A stretch of DNA of 64,000 nucleotides, taken from contig JAFUEH010000037.1 in NCBI GenBank assembly GCA_017463985.1, positions 1 through 64,000 of the forward strand, in the 5' to 3' direction. Origin of the DNA: Eubacterium sp. Its GTDB lineage: Bacteria > Bacillota > Clostridia > Oscillospirales > Acutalibacteraceae. The position numbers and the translations under genes are program-made. Of the stretch, positions 36,470 to 45,060 are shown one piece after another. The notes under the pieces were generated by a model that saw only the letters and a program-made list of their open reading frames with translations, searched no databases and had not been told where the DNA came from. The stretch's first letter is position 1. Each line of letters starts with the position of its first letter.

Positions 36470-37838
36470 AAGAAAAGAAGAGTTTGTACCGGTTGATCCA
36501 AACGAGGTAAAAATCTATGCCTGCGGCCCGACGGTGTATAACTATATCCATATCGGTAATGCACGGCCGCTCTGCGTGTTCGACGTCCTGCGCCGGTATA
36601 TGGAATACCGCGGCTACAACGTAAAATTTGTGCAGAATTTTACGGACGTAGACGATAAGATCATTAAGCGCGCCAACGAGGAAGGCTTGACCTTTGAACA
36701 GGTTGCAGAAAAATATATCAACGAATTCTGGACAGACGCGCACGGGCTGAATTTTAAGGACGCGACGGTTCACCCGAAGGCTACGGAAAATATCGACGAG
36801 ATCATTGATATTATCAAAACACTGGAGGAAAAGGGCTACGCTTATGCAGTGGATGGCGACGTGTATTACCGTGCGCTGAAATTCGACGGCTACGGCAAGT
36901 TGTCTCATCAGCCGATCGACGACCTGCAGAGCGGCGCGCGTATTGCCGTAGGGGATAAGAAGGAAAATCCGCTTGACTTCGCGCTTTGGAAGGCGGCGAA
37001 GGAGGGCGAGCCTTATTGGGAGTCACCGTGGGGCAAGGGCCGTCCTGGATGGCACATTGAATGTTCTGCCATGAACAGAAAGTATCTCGGCAAAACGATC
37101 GATATTCACTGCGGCGGTCAGGATTTGATCTTCCCACACCACGAAAATGAGATTGCCCAGTCTGAGGCTGCGAACGACGCGCCGTTCTCTAAGTACTGGA
37201 TGCATAACGGCTATATTAACGTGGATAACGTCAAGATGTCTAAATCGCTCGGTAACTTTAAGACAGTGCGTGAAATCGCTGACGTCTACGGTTACGAGGT
37301 CATTCGTTATTTCCTGATTTCCTCCCACTACCGTTCACCGATCAATTACAGCCTGGATATTATTGAGCAGTGCCGCTCAGCGCTGGAGAGGCTGTACACC
37401 TGCCGTGATTCCTTAGATTTTGCTATCAAGAACGCACCGGCTGACGCAGCGGACAGTCAGGAGCTGCTGGATCTGATCGCCTCACGCCGTGAACAGTTTA
37501 TTACGGCAATGGACGACGATCTGAACACGGCCGACGGTTTAGCGGCCATCTTTGATCTGGTGAAGGATATCAATACGAAGATACTGGATAAGAATGTCTC
37601 AAAGAACACAGCACAGGCGGCTGCCGATCTGTTTGATGAGCTTTGCGACGTGCTCGGCCTGCTGTATAACAGAAAGTCTAACGACCTCGACAGCGAGATC
37701 GAAGCAATGATTGCGCAGCGTCAGGAGGCCAGAAAGAATAAAGACTGGGCGACGGCTGACAAAATCCGCGACGACCTCAAAGCCAGAGGCATCATCTTGA
37801 AGGACACGCCGCAGGGCGTTACCTGGACAATCGAATAA
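36444..37838 (+). CDS. cysS: Cysteinyl-tRNA synthetase
   Basis: A 464-residue class I synthetase. The HIGH motif reads HIGN in YNYIHIGNARPLCVFD, and KMSKS is intact in DNVKMSKSLGNF. Zinc ligands are in ACGPTVYN and HIECSAMNRKYLG with the HHENE segment. It charges tRNA-Cys with cysteine. Sharing a T-box leader and a 26-bp overlap with cysE ties cysteine supply to its use in translation. Confidence 0.97.
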   Translation: MKILNTLSRRKEEFVPVDPNEVKIYACGPTVYNYIHIGNARPLCVFDVLRRYMEYRGYNVKFVQNFTDVDDKIIKRANEEGLTFEQVAEKYINEFWTDAHGLNFKDATVHPKATENIDEIIDIIKTLEEKGYAYAVDGDVYYRALKFDGYGKLSHQPIDDLQSGARIAVGDKKENPLDFALWKAAKEGEPYWESPWGKGRPGWHIECSAMNRKYLGKTIDIHCGGQDLIFPHHENEIAQSEAANDAPFSKYWMHNGYINVDNVKMSKSLGNFKTVREIADVYGYEVIRYFLISSHYRSPINYSLDIIEQCRSALERLYTCRDSLDFAIKNAPADAADSQELLDLIASRREQFITAMDDDLNTADGLAAIFDLVKDINTKILDKNVSKNTAQAAADLFDELCDVLGLLYNRKSNDLDSEIEAMIAQRQEARKNKDWATADKIRDDLKARGIILKDTPQGVTWTIE

Positions 37839-37849
37839 TATCTTTTCAG

Positions 37850-37881
37850 GGGCAGACCGACGGTTTGCCCTTGCTATTTTA
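37850..37881 (+). terminator. cysS terminator
   Basis: 9-bp stem 37850-37858 with 37862-37870 (one G-T pair), loop GAC, then a T-rich stretch. Confidence 0.65.
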
Positions 37882-37921
37882 TCGCTGATGTGTCATAATG
37901 AAAACACTGGGAGGGATTAAG

Positions 37922-39055
37922 ATGATTGACAGAGTGAAATTTAAGAATATAGCCGTATCCCGGCTGGGGCTCGGCAATATGCGCCTGCCGGTCAAAACGC
38001 CGATCAAGCGCGAAGCGAACCCGATGATCGATTATAAAAAGGGACAGGAGCTGGTGGACTTAGCTTACGAGAACGGCGTGAATTATTTTGACACCGCCTA
38101 TATGTACCACGCCGGTAAAAGCGAAAAATTCATCGGCACTGCCTTAAAAAAATATCCGCGAAACAGCTACTTTTTGGCCGATAAGCTGCCGATCTGGATG
38201 TGTCCGACGAAAAAGGATATGGAAAAGATCTTCAATAAGCAGCTGGAGCGCTGCGACGTGGCATATTTTGATTTTTATCTGCTGCATTCACTGGACGGTA
38301 AAAACTGGGAAAAGTGCAAAAAATTCGGTGCGTTGGCGTTCCTTGAGCGCAAAAAGCTGGAGGGCAAGATTAAGAACATCGGCTTTTCGTTCCACGGCAC
38401 GATCGCTGATCTGAAAACGATCGTAGCGGCTTACCACTGGGATTTTGCGCAGATTCAGATGAATTATCTCGATTGGAAAAATCAGCGTGCCGACGAGCAG
38501 TACCAAATATTAACGGACGCCGGTATTCCGGTGATCGTCATGGAGCCTGTACGCGGCGGCAAGCTGGCCGATCCGCCGCAAAACGTAAAGGAGCTGTTCC
38601 AAAAAGCAGCGCCTGACAAGAGCTTTGCCGCTTGGGCTATGCGCTTTGTTGCCAGTCACGACAATGTACTGACGATCCTAAGCGGTATGAATACACCGGA
38701 GCAGATGCTGGATAATATCGGAACGCTGACGGATTTTCAGCCGATGTCGGAGGTAGAGCTGGCTGTCTGTCGGAATGCGGCTGCGCTGCTGAATAAAAAT
38801 GATGTCATTCCGTGCACCGGTTGCGATTACTGTGCCGACTGTCCGCAGGGCGTAAAGATCAGCTCGGTCTTTGCGGTCTATAACAAATACAAAAACGGGG
38901 AAGCAACAGGGGATCAGTGCGCCGAGGAATACGCGAAGATCGACACGAAAGCTGACGCGTGCATCGGCTGTGGACACTGCAAGGAGCACTGTCCGCAATC
39001 AATCGATATTCCGCAGCTCATGCAGCACACGATGAAGGATTTCTTCGAGGCATAA
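37922..39055 (+). CDS. Aldo/keto reductase with 2x[4Fe-4S] ferredoxin domain
   Basis: A 377-residue protein. Residues 1-290 form the aldo/keto reductase barrel (GLGNMRLPV, FDTAYMYHAGKSE, catalytic Tyr/Lys region, YFDFYLLHSLD). The C-terminus has two ferredoxin clusters, CTGCDYCADCP and CIGCGHCKEHCP. Proteins of this kind are common in anaerobic Clostridia and probably move electrons between NAD(P)H and iron-sulfur centres; substrates are largely unknown. The ATG at 37922 follows GGGAGGG. Confidence 0.88.
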   Translation: MIDRVKFKNIAVSRLGLGNMRLPVKTPIKREANPMIDYKKGQELVDLAYENGVNYFDTAYMYHAGKSEKFIGTALKKYPRNSYFLADKLPIWMCPTKKDMEKIFNKQLERCDVAYFDFYLLHSLDGKNWEKCKKFGALAFLERKKLEGKIKNIGFSFHGTIADLKTIVAAYHWDFAQIQMNYLDWKNQRADEQYQILTDAGIPVIVMEPVRGGKLADPPQNVKELFQKAAPDKSFAAWAMRFVASHDNVLTILSGMNTPEQMLDNIGTLTDFQPMSEVELAVCRNAAALLNKNDVIPCTGCDYCADCPQGVKISSVFAVYNKYKNGEATGDQCAEEYAKIDTKADACIGCGHCKEHCPQSIDIPQLMQHTMKDFFEA

Positions 39056-39091
39056 AAGTAGGATCGATAGATGAATGATAAAGGAAAAAGC

Positions 39092-39901
39092 ATGAATAAT
39101 TATCTGATTAATAGTAAAGAAACGGTTAAGACCAATCACCAGCAATATCCGATCCGCCTCTTGAGTAACCGTCCGGACGGGCCGATATTCCTATTTTTAC
39201 ACGGAGGACCGGGGATGCCGGACGCGGAGCTGGTTCTGCATTACCAGCAGGAGCTCGCGGAATACGGAACGCTCGTCACCTTTGACCAACGTGGCGCAGG
39301 CGACGCCTATAGCCTTTCCTTTGCGTTTAAGAAAAACTTAATGAAGGAGCGGCTCCTCTCTGACATTGACAATTTAGTAACGTACCTTCTCCGGCGCTTT
39401 CAAAAGGAAAAGGTTGTTCTTTGCGGCCATTCCTTCGGTTCTGTACTCAGCGTTTGGTATGCGCAGCAGCATCCGGAAAAGGTTGCCTGCCTTGTCAACG
39501 CTGCGCAGCTTGCGGAGGCGGAGCGGCCGCACCGATACAGCAGCGAGGAGCTATTCACGGGCGCTAAGACGTTATTGCCGGTCGCTTTACCGGCGATCAG
39601 GAGCAGAGGTTTTAGCGGTTTGGTGAAATTGGCGGTCGGTGCAAAATGGAGCGCCAACTCTCCGCTGGCGAAGGAAGATCCGGATCTTCTCCATACTGCT
39701 GCGGTGCTCGCTATGCCGGTGTATATCGTGATGGGCACAAACGACAGTGTTACACCGCTTGAACCTGCAAAAGCTTGGTTTGACGCCCTGACAGCGCCGG
39801 ATAAGGCCTTTTGCACAGTCGAGGGCGCCGGCCATCCGGTCATGTTTGAAAAACCGGCTGAATATAACGCGCTGATAAAAGAATTCCTGGGACTCCACTG
39901 A
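39092..39901 (+). CDS. Alpha/beta hydrolase (prolyl-aminopeptidase-like)
   Basis: A 269-residue hydrolase. The oxyanion motif LFLHGGPGMPD and TFDQRGAGDAY, followed by the nucleophile elbow GHSFGSV, are typical of the S33 prolyl iminopeptidase and related hydrolases. The catalytic Asp lies in VMGTNDSVTP and the His in GAGHPVMFE. No signal peptide is present. ATG 39092, after AAAGGA, is preferred over ATG 39071. The terminator overlaps the last codons. Confidence 0.8.
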   Translation: MNNYLINSKETVKTNHQQYPIRLLSNRPDGPIFLFLHGGPGMPDAELVLHYQQELAEYGTLVTFDQRGAGDAYSLSFAFKKNLMKERLLSDIDNLVTYLLRRFQKEKVVLCGHSFGSVLSVWYAQQHPEKVACLVNAAQLAEAERPHRYSSEELFTGAKTLLPVALPAIRSRGFSGLVKLAVGAKWSANSPLAKEDPDLLHTAAVLAMPVYIVMGTNDSVTPLEPAKAWFDALTAPDKAFCTVEGAGHPVMFEKPAEYNALIKEFLGLH

Positions 39902-39918
39902 GACCCAGGAATTTTTTT
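39882..39918 (+). terminator. Terminator overlapping the hydrolase 3' end
   Basis: AATTCCTGGG (39882-39891) pairs with CCCAGGAATT (39904-39913), followed by a T-run. The first arm lies inside the coding region. Confidence 0.8.
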
Positions 39919-39924
39919 GTTTCA

Positions 39925-40680
39925 TTATTCATTGATCAGCGCCGCCATGTCGTACATACCGGGCGCTTTACCGTTCATGAACACCGCTGCGTTGACTGCG
40001 CCGACGGCGAATATCTCTTTACTGCGCGCCGAATGTGACAGTGTGATGTTTTCGTCTCTGCCGGCAAACAGGATAGTGTGCTCTCCGACGATCGTACCGC
40101 CGCGGACGGAATGAATGCCGATCTCATCCGCTGTGCGTTTGGCACGTTTTGCGTGACGGTCGTATTCATATTTCATCGGCTTATCAAGCTCCTCGGTGAT
40201 CGCGTCCGCTAACATGAGCGCCGTACCGGACGGAGCGTCCAGCTTTTGGTTATGATGCTGTTCAATAATCTCAATATCAAAACCGTTGCCGAGCACCTGC
40301 ACCGCTTTTTTGGCTAGGCTGGCCAGCAAATTGACGCCAATGCTCATATTATAAGTGAAAAAGATCGGACTGTCCTTTGACGCGTCAGCAATCTTTTTCT
40401 TCTGACAGTCATCAAAGCCTGTTGTGCCGATCACCAGGGCGACGTGACTGCTTTGTGTGTATGCAAGCAGCTCGTCAAGCAGCGCCGGATTTGAAAAGTC
40501 AACGATCACATCTGCTTCTTCCTTTACGTCAGCGATCGTTTCATAAACAGGGAAGGGGGTAGTGCCGTCCTGATATTTGTCAACACCGGCAACAACCGCA
40601 CAGTCATCACGGTTCGCGACGACGCTTTGAATGACCTTACCCATTTTGCCGCAAGCGCCGGTCAATAGTATTCTTGTCAT
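39925..40680 (-). CDS. dapB: 4-hydroxy-tetrahydrodipicolinate reductase
   Basis: A 251-residue enzyme. The N-terminal NAD(P)-binding motif is LLTGACGKMG. The substrate-binding signature EIIEQHHNQKLDAPSGTA is complete, including the catalytic HH. It reduces the DapA product in the diaminopimelate/lysine pathway, which feeds peptidoglycan and dipicolinate for spores. The ATG at 40680 follows GGAGGAG. It is last in the asd-dapA-dapB operon. Confidence 0.97.
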   Translation of the reverse strand: MTRILLTGACGKMGKVIQSVVANRDDCAVVAGVDKYQDGTTPFPVYETIADVKEEADVIVDFSNPALLDELLAYTQSSHVALVIGTTGFDDCQKKKIADASKDSPIFFTYNMSIGVNLLASLAKKAVQVLGNGFDIEIIEQHHNQKLDAPSGTALMLADAITEELDKPMKYEYDRHAKRAKRTADEIGIHSVRGGTIVGEHTILFAGRDENITLSHSARSKEIFAVGAVNAAVFMNGKAPGMYDMAALINE

Positions 40681-40696
40681 TTTATCTCCTCCGCAT

Positions 40697-40736
40697 AATA
40701 ACAGGGGCGGAATGATTCCGCCCTTCCTTTGTTATT
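40697..40736. repeat. Compound hairpin between dapA and dapB
   Basis: Inner stem GGGCGGAA/TTCCGCCC (40705-40712 with 40716-40723) inside an outer AATAACA/TGTTATT pair. No T-run follows on the minus strand, so it looks like an RNA-processing or attenuating stem, not a full terminator. Confidence 0.55.
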
Positions 40737-41622
40737 TTAAAAGACCGTATTTATCCAACACGCCTCTGAGATATTCTGTGTGCTCGTCTGTCATGTCACA
40801 CAGCGGCATTCTCAGCGGACCGGCCTCCATGCCCATCATGTTGCAGGCGACCTTGACCGGAATCGGATTGACTTCTACGAACAGCGCATTGGCAAGCTCC
40901 AGATATTTTGCCATCATGTCCGTACATTTCTGCGGCTCGCCGTTTAGGTAAGCCATGACCATATCGTGCGTTTCCTTCGGACAGATATTCGCCAGTACGG
41001 AAATTACGCCCTTGCCGCCGCAAGCCATGACTGCCGGAATCTGATCGTCGTTACCGCTCCAGATATTCAGCTCATCGCCGCACAGCGCTCTTACCTTCAT
41101 GACCTGTGAAATATTGCCGGAGGCTTCCTTGACGCCGTTGATGCGCGGCAGCTTTGCCAGCTCAGCCAGCGTTTCAGGTAGCAGGTTTACGCCGGTTCTT
41201 GACGGAACATTATAGAGAATGATCGGCTTATCCGTAGCGTCGTGATACATTCTGTAATGGCTGATCAGGCCTTTTTGCGTCGCTTTGTTGTAATACGGCG
41301 TCACGAGCAGCAGACCGTCTACGTCGTAGGAGCAGGCGGAACGCGCCATTTCAATACCGTAGGCTGTATTATTAGAGCCGCAGCCGGCAATGACCGGTAC
41401 GCGGTGGTTCACATATTCTACCGTGAATTTGATGGCGTCACGGTGCTCTCTGGTGTTCAGCGTTGAAGCTTCGCCGGTCGTACCGACGACAACAATCGCG
41501 TCAGTACCGTTTTCGATCTGAAAATCAAGCATCTTTGCAAACGCTTCGTAATTGATCGTTCTGTCTTCATGCATCGGCGTAATGATGGCAACGCCCGATC
41601 CCGTAAAAATAGGTTCCTTCAT
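40732..41622 (-). CDS. dapA: 4-hydroxy-tetrahydrodipicolinate synthase
   Basis: A 296-residue TIM-barrel aldolase. VVVGTTGEASTLN is the pyruvate-binding signature. The catalytic Tyr is in YNVPSRTGVNL and the Schiff-base Lys in INGVKEASG. It condenses pyruvate with aspartate semialdehyde. The ATG at 41622 follows AAAGGAG, 21 nt after asd. Confidence 0.97.
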   Translation of the reverse strand: MKEPIFTGSGVAIITPMHEDRTINYEAFAKMLDFQIENGTDAIVVVGTTGEASTLNTREHRDAIKFTVEYVNHRVPVIAGCGSNNTAYGIEMARSACSYDVDGLLLVTPYYNKATQKGLISHYRMYHDATDKPIILYNVPSRTGVNLLPETLAELAKLPRINGVKEASGNISQVMKVRALCGDELNIWSGNDDQIPAVMACGGKGVISVLANICPKETHDMVMAYLNGEPQKCTDMMAKYLELANALFVEVNPIPVKVACNMMGMEAGPLRMPLCDMTDEHTEYLRGVLDKYGLLK

Positions 41623-41643
41623 ATCGGTTACTCCTTTCAGCAA

Positions 41644-42726
41644 TTAATCCATATAGCCTTCCGCCGCGAGCAGCTCCGCCAGCAATACCGCACCGCCGGC
41701 AGCGCCTCTCAGCGTGTTATGGGAAAGACAAACAAATTTATAATCGTACTGTGTATCCTCTCTCAGACGGCCGATGGATACAGCCATGCCGTTTTCGAGG
41801 TTGCGTTCTGTTTTGATCTGCGGACGGTCGTCCTCTTCAAAATAATGTAAAAACTGCTTCGGAGCGGAGGGGAGCGCCAGCTCCTGTGCTCTGCCGGCAA
41901 AGCCCTGCCAAAGCTGAATGATCTCGTCCTTCGACGGCTTTTGATCAAAGCGAACGAATACAGCGCCGAGATGACCGTTTGACACAGGCACACGAATACA
42001 CTGCGCCGTAAAGTTCGGTCTGTCGGCGGAGACGATCCTGTCGCCCTCAATTTTTCCCCACAGCTTCAGCGGTTCTTTTTCGCTCTTTTCTTCCTCGCCG
42101 CCAATGTACGGAATCACATTATCGATCATATCCGGCCAGGTCTCAAAGGTTTTTCCGGCGCCGCTGATCGCCTGATACGTACATACCAGCACGTCCTTCA
42201 CGCCAAATTTTTCATGCAGGGGAAACAGAGCGGGTACATAAGACTGCAGCGAGCAGTTCGATTTCACCGCAATGAAGCCGCGCTTTGTGCCAAGCCGTTT
42301 GCGCTGGGACGGGATAATATGGATGTGCTCGGCATTCAGCTCCGGTACGACCATCGGAACATCCTCCGTAAAACGGTGAGCGGAGTTATTAGAAACTACC
42401 GGACATTCATGCTTTGCGTACGCTTCTTCGAGCGCCTTGATCTCGTCCTTTTTCATATTCACGGCGCAGAATACAAAGTCAACGAGCGAGGTGATCTCCT
42501 CAATATCCTTTTCTGCGTCCTTTACGATCATATCTTTATACTGATCGGCCAGCGGCGTATCCATGCACCATTTATTGCCTATGGCCTCTCCGTAAGGTTT
42601 ACCGGCACTTCTGGCGGAGGCGGCGAGCACCGTCACCTCAAACCACGGATGCTTTTCCAGCAGCGTCATAAAGCGCTGACCTACCATGCCGGTAGCTCCT
42701 ACAATTCCGACCTTATACCTTTTCAT
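41644..42726 (-). CDS. asd: Aspartate-semialdehyde dehydrogenase (archaeal/fungal-type)
   Basis: A 360-residue enzyme with the NADP motif GIVGATGMVGQRF, the catalytic cysteine in AVKSNCSLQSYVPAL, and AISGAGKTFETW. The longer form with IPSQRKRLGTKRG before the active site resembles the TIGR00978 (archaeal/fungal-like) subgroup found in many Clostridia. It makes aspartate semialdehyde for DAP, lysine, threonine and methionine. The ATG at 42726 follows AAAGGAG. No lysine riboswitch is apparent in the 150 bp upstream. Confidence 0.95.
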   Translation of the reverse strand: MKRYKVGIVGATGMVGQRFMTLLEKHPWFEVTVLAASARSAGKPYGEAIGNKWCMDTPLADQYKDMIVKDAEKDIEEITSLVDFVFCAVNMKKDEIKALEEAYAKHECPVVSNNSAHRFTEDVPMVVPELNAEHIHIIPSQRKRLGTKRGFIAVKSNCSLQSYVPALFPLHEKFGVKDVLVCTYQAISGAGKTFETWPDMIDNVIPYIGGEEEKSEKEPLKLWGKIEGDRIVSADRPNFTAQCIRVPVSNGHLGAVFVRFDQKPSKDEIIQLWQGFAGRAQELALPSAPKQFLHYFEEDDRPQIKTERNLENGMAVSIGRLREDTQYDYKFVCLSHNTLRGAAGGAVLLAELLAAEGYMD

Positions 42727-42877
42727 ACAAAAAATTCTCCTTTTGGCTTGTAATCTGCAATGTTTTGCAATATAATATATGACAATACCGCAACATATAT
42801 TATATATTTATAATATTACACTATATATAATACACACAACGTAAACTGATGTCAATTACCAATTATGGAGAATATTC

Positions 42878-43906
42878 ATGAAAACAAGCGACTTTTTCTA
42901 TGAACTTCCACAAGATCTGATCGCCCAGACGCCGGCGGAACCGCGCGATTCCTCCCGTTTAATGCTGCTGGACAAAAACACCGGTGCTGTCAAGCACACC
43001 GTCTTTCGTCACCTGACGGATTATTTAGCGCCGGGCGACTGCCTGATCCTGAATGACACGCGCGTGATTCCGGCGCGCATCTACGGCGTGAAGGAGGAAA
43101 CCGGTGCTTTCGTCGAGTTTTTATTACTCAAGCAACGAGAAAATAACGCCTGGGAATGTCTTTGTAAGCCCGGCAAGCGCGCCAAGATCGGTACGCGCTT
43201 TACCTTTGGCGACGGACTTGTCAGGTGTGAAGTGACCGATATTACGGAGGACGGCAACCGTATCATCCAGTTTGACTGTGACGCTAAAGAGATCTACACC
43301 GTGTTAGATCGTATCGGTAAGATGCCGCTGCCGCCTTACATCACGCAGGAGCTGCAGGACGGTGAGCGTTATCAGACGGTCTATTCACGTGAGCTTGGCT
43401 CAGCTGCTGCGCCGACTGCCGGACTGCACTTTACGAAGGAAATGCTGCAGGAGATTGAACAAAAGGGCGTAAAGATCGGCTATGTGACGCTGCACGTAGG
43501 CCTCGGTACCTTCCGACCGGTCAAGGTGGAGGACGTCACGCAGCATAAAATGCATACAGAGCACTATCAACTCTCTGCAGAAACGGCAGCGCTGATCAAT
43601 GAAACAAAACAAAACGGCGGACGCGTCATCAGCGTCGGCACTACCTCTACCAGAACGCTGGAATCTGTCGCTTCCAAGCACGGCTGTATCAAAGAGGATG
43701 AGGGCGATACCGGTATCTTTATCTATCCCGGCTACGAATTCAAGTGTGTGGACGCCTTAGTGACGAACTTCCATCTGCCGGAAAGCACGCTGATTATGCT
43801 GGTGTCGGCGCTCGCAGGCTATGAGCATATCATGAATGCATACCGTACCGCTGTGGAGGAGCGCTATCGCTTTTTCAGCTTTGGCGACGCGATGTTCATT
43901 TATTAA
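42878..43906 (+). CDS. queA: S-adenosylmethionine:tRNA ribosyltransferase-isomerase
   Basis: A 342-residue enzyme with the family opening [26 protein letters not shown] and the core [13 protein letters not shown]. QueA transfers the ribosyl part of AdoMet to preQ1 in tRNA to make epoxyqueuosine. In many bacteria it is followed directly by tgt. Here a toxin-antitoxin pair and a small ORF, about 1.1 kb in total, separate them. No preQ1 riboswitch was recognised upstream. Confidence 0.97.
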   Translation: MKTSDFFYELPQDLIAQTPAEPRDSSRLMLLDKNTGAVKHTVFRHLTDYLAPGDCLILNDTRVIPARIYGVKEETGAFVEFLLLKQRENNAWECLCKPGKRAKIGTRFTFGDGLVRCEVTDITEDGNRIIQFDCDAKEIYTVLDRIGKMPLPPYITQELQDGERYQTVYSRELGSAAAPTAGLHFTKEMLQEIEQKGVKIGYVTLHVGLGTFRPVKVEDVTQHKMHTEHYQLSAETAALINETKQNGGRVISVGTTSTRTLESVASKHGCIKEDEGDTGIFIYPGYEFKCVDALVTNFHLPESTLIMLVSALAGYEHIMNAYRTAVEERYRFFSFGDAMFIY

Positions 43907-43921
43907 TATGTTTCAATATGA

Positions 43922-43957
43922 TTGACATACGCTATCATATTGCATATAATATGATAG
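43922..43957 (+). promoter_or_regulatory. Autoregulated promoter/operator of the toxin-antitoxin operon
   Basis: TTGACA (43922-43927), 17-nt spacer, TATAAT (43945-43950). A perfect 10-bp inverted repeat (43932-43941 with 43948-43957, 6-nt spacer) covers the -10 box. This is the usual place for the antitoxin to bind its own operator. Confidence 0.75.
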
Positions 43958-43972
43958 AAAGGTGGTGTTAAT

Positions 43973-44245
43973 ATGGCGACAACAAACGTCAATATTAGAA
44001 TGGACGAAGCGACTAAAATTGAATTTAATAATTTTTGCAATGAAATCGGCATTTCTGTGAGTGCTGCATTTAATATGTTTGCAAAAACGGTTGTACGTGA
44101 GCATAGAATTCCTTTTGAAATCACAACAGATGTGCCCAATGCAGAAACAATAAGAGCAATTGAAAATGCGAGAAACGGTATCGATCTCAGCCGCGAGTTT
44201 CACTCTGTTGCGGAATTAATGGAGGATTTGAATGCTGACGATTAG
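43973..44245 (+). CDS. RelB/DinJ-family antitoxin
   Basis: A 90-residue protein. The N-terminal TTNVNIRMDEATKIEFNNFCNEIGISVSAAFNMFAKTVV is the ribbon-helix-helix dimer that binds DNA. The C-terminal half, with SREFHSVAELMEDLNADD, should wrap the toxin. It overlaps the toxin gene by 14 bp. AAGGTGG precedes the ATG. Confidence 0.9.
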   Translation: MATTNVNIRMDEATKIEFNNFCNEIGISVSAAFNMFAKTVVREHRIPFEITTDVPNAETIRAIENARNGIDLSREFHSVAELMEDLNADD

Positions 44246-44504
44246 ATATGAAACCACATTTAAGAAGGATTATAAAAGAATTGTTAAGAGAGGATATGAC
44301 ACTCGACTGCTCGAAAATGTTATCGATATATTAGCTAATGGCAAAGTCTTGCCCGATAAATATAGAGACCATCCGTTACAAGGCAATTATTCTGACTGCA
44401 GAGAGTGTCACATTACACCTGACTGGCTTTTAATTTATCAAATAAATCATGACGCATTAATCCTTTATTTAACCAGAACGGGAACACATAGTGATTTGTT
44501 TTAG
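44232..44504 (+). CDS. YafQ-family mRNA interferase toxin
   Basis: A 90-residue RelE-superfamily toxin. The sequence TFKKDYKRIVKRGYDTRLLENVI, then DHPLQGNYSDCRECHITPDWLLIYQ, matches YafQ. The basic and histidine residues used in ribosome-dependent mRNA cutting are present, with HITPDWLLIY in the usual place. It is translated from within the antitoxin gene end, so toxin output depends on antitoxin translation. The stop codon lies in the first arm of the following hairpin. Confidence 0.9.
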   Translation: MLTIRYETTFKKDYKRIVKRGYDTRLLENVIDILANGKVLPDKYRDHPLQGNYSDCRECHITPDWLLIYQINHDALILYLTRTGTHSDLF

Positions 44505-44543
44505 AATAATAGGTGCAGGAATTTCTTGCACCTATTATTCTAA
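44501..44543 (+). repeat. Hairpin repeat, copy 1
   Basis: Perfect 17-bp stem (44501-44517 with 44527-44543) and 9-nt loop. Positions 44509-44536 are identical to 44947-44974. It covers the toxin stop codon and could act as its terminator or a 3' stabiliser. Confidence 0.85.
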
Positions 44544-44570
44544 GTACCTTGAGTAATAAGGAGAATGTCT

Positions 44571-44777
44571 ATGTTCAAAGATAAAGAAAACCTAACGCTT
44601 GATGAATTTTCAAAAAAAGTGATAGAAGATTTACTTAGCAGTGCTTCCAGTGCAAAAGAAAAAGAAAGATATGAGAAATACCTTGCAAAAGATGAGGCGA
44701 AAAAAGTCATCGAAGTCGGTTACAAGGATGGTACCACTGTTTCTGCTGTTTCATATAATCTTTATATACTGGCGTGA
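44571..44777 (+). CDS. Small protein of unknown function
   Basis: A 68-residue protein, acidic and basic in alternation, with a helical middle (LDEFSKKVIEDLLSSASSAKEKERYEKYLAK). I do not recognise it. AAGGAG (44558-44563) is seven nt before ATG 44571; ATG 44565 is too close. It is framed by two copies of a 28-bp hairpin repeat and lies between the toxin and tgt. It could be an accessory of the toxin-antitoxin cargo. Confidence 0.5.
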   Translation: MFKDKENLTLDEFSKKVIEDLLSSASSAKEKERYEKYLAKDEAKKVIEVGYKDGTTVSAVSYNLYILA

Positions 44778-44941
44778 AGTGCTAAAATTCCGAAAGTGCA
44801 GGCAAGTGTCGCCAAGAAAATAAGTATAAGATTTTACTAAATAAATTTTGTGAGGTTGCTTGAATTTTATTTGTTAATTATATATTAAATTCGGCGCTAC
44901 GGCGCTACCATTTATCGAACTGTTAGCTAGTGATTTATTTT

Positions 44942-44980
44942 AACAGATAGGTGCAGGAATTTCTTGCACCTATTCCTGTT
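44942..44980 (+). repeat. Hairpin repeat, copy 2
   Basis: Positions 44947-44974 repeat copy 1 exactly; the outer stem differs. Its right arm supplies the -35 box of the tgt promoter. Confidence 0.8.
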
Positions 44981-44992
44981 TTATGGTATGAT
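44964..44992 (+). promoter_or_regulatory. Promoter of tgt
   Basis: TTGCAC (44964-44969, inside the hairpin repeat), 17-nt spacer, TATGAT (44987-44992). Confidence 0.55.
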
Positions 44993-45060
44993 GTTGCTGA
45001 TAAAATACGATTACCGGCTGCAATGATATTTTTTAGCGCCGTGCATGATAAGGAATAACC

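Larger units (their letters stand above)
44778..45060. other. Intergenic stretch before tgt
   Basis: AT-rich sequence with no ORF. It has a short GGCGCTAC direct duplication near 44895, hairpin repeat copy 2 and the tgt promoter. Confidence 0.6.

Noticed and set aside
42727-42877. A possible lysine riboswitch before asd or a preQ1 riboswitch before queA
   Set aside because: The 150-bp gap is AT-rich and lacks the conserved core of either class; it is also too short for a lysine riboswitch plus two promoters.
44571-44777. The small ORF as a second antitoxin
   Set aside because: It has no ribbon-helix-helix or other antitoxin motif and no overlap with a toxin gene; it is left as unknown.
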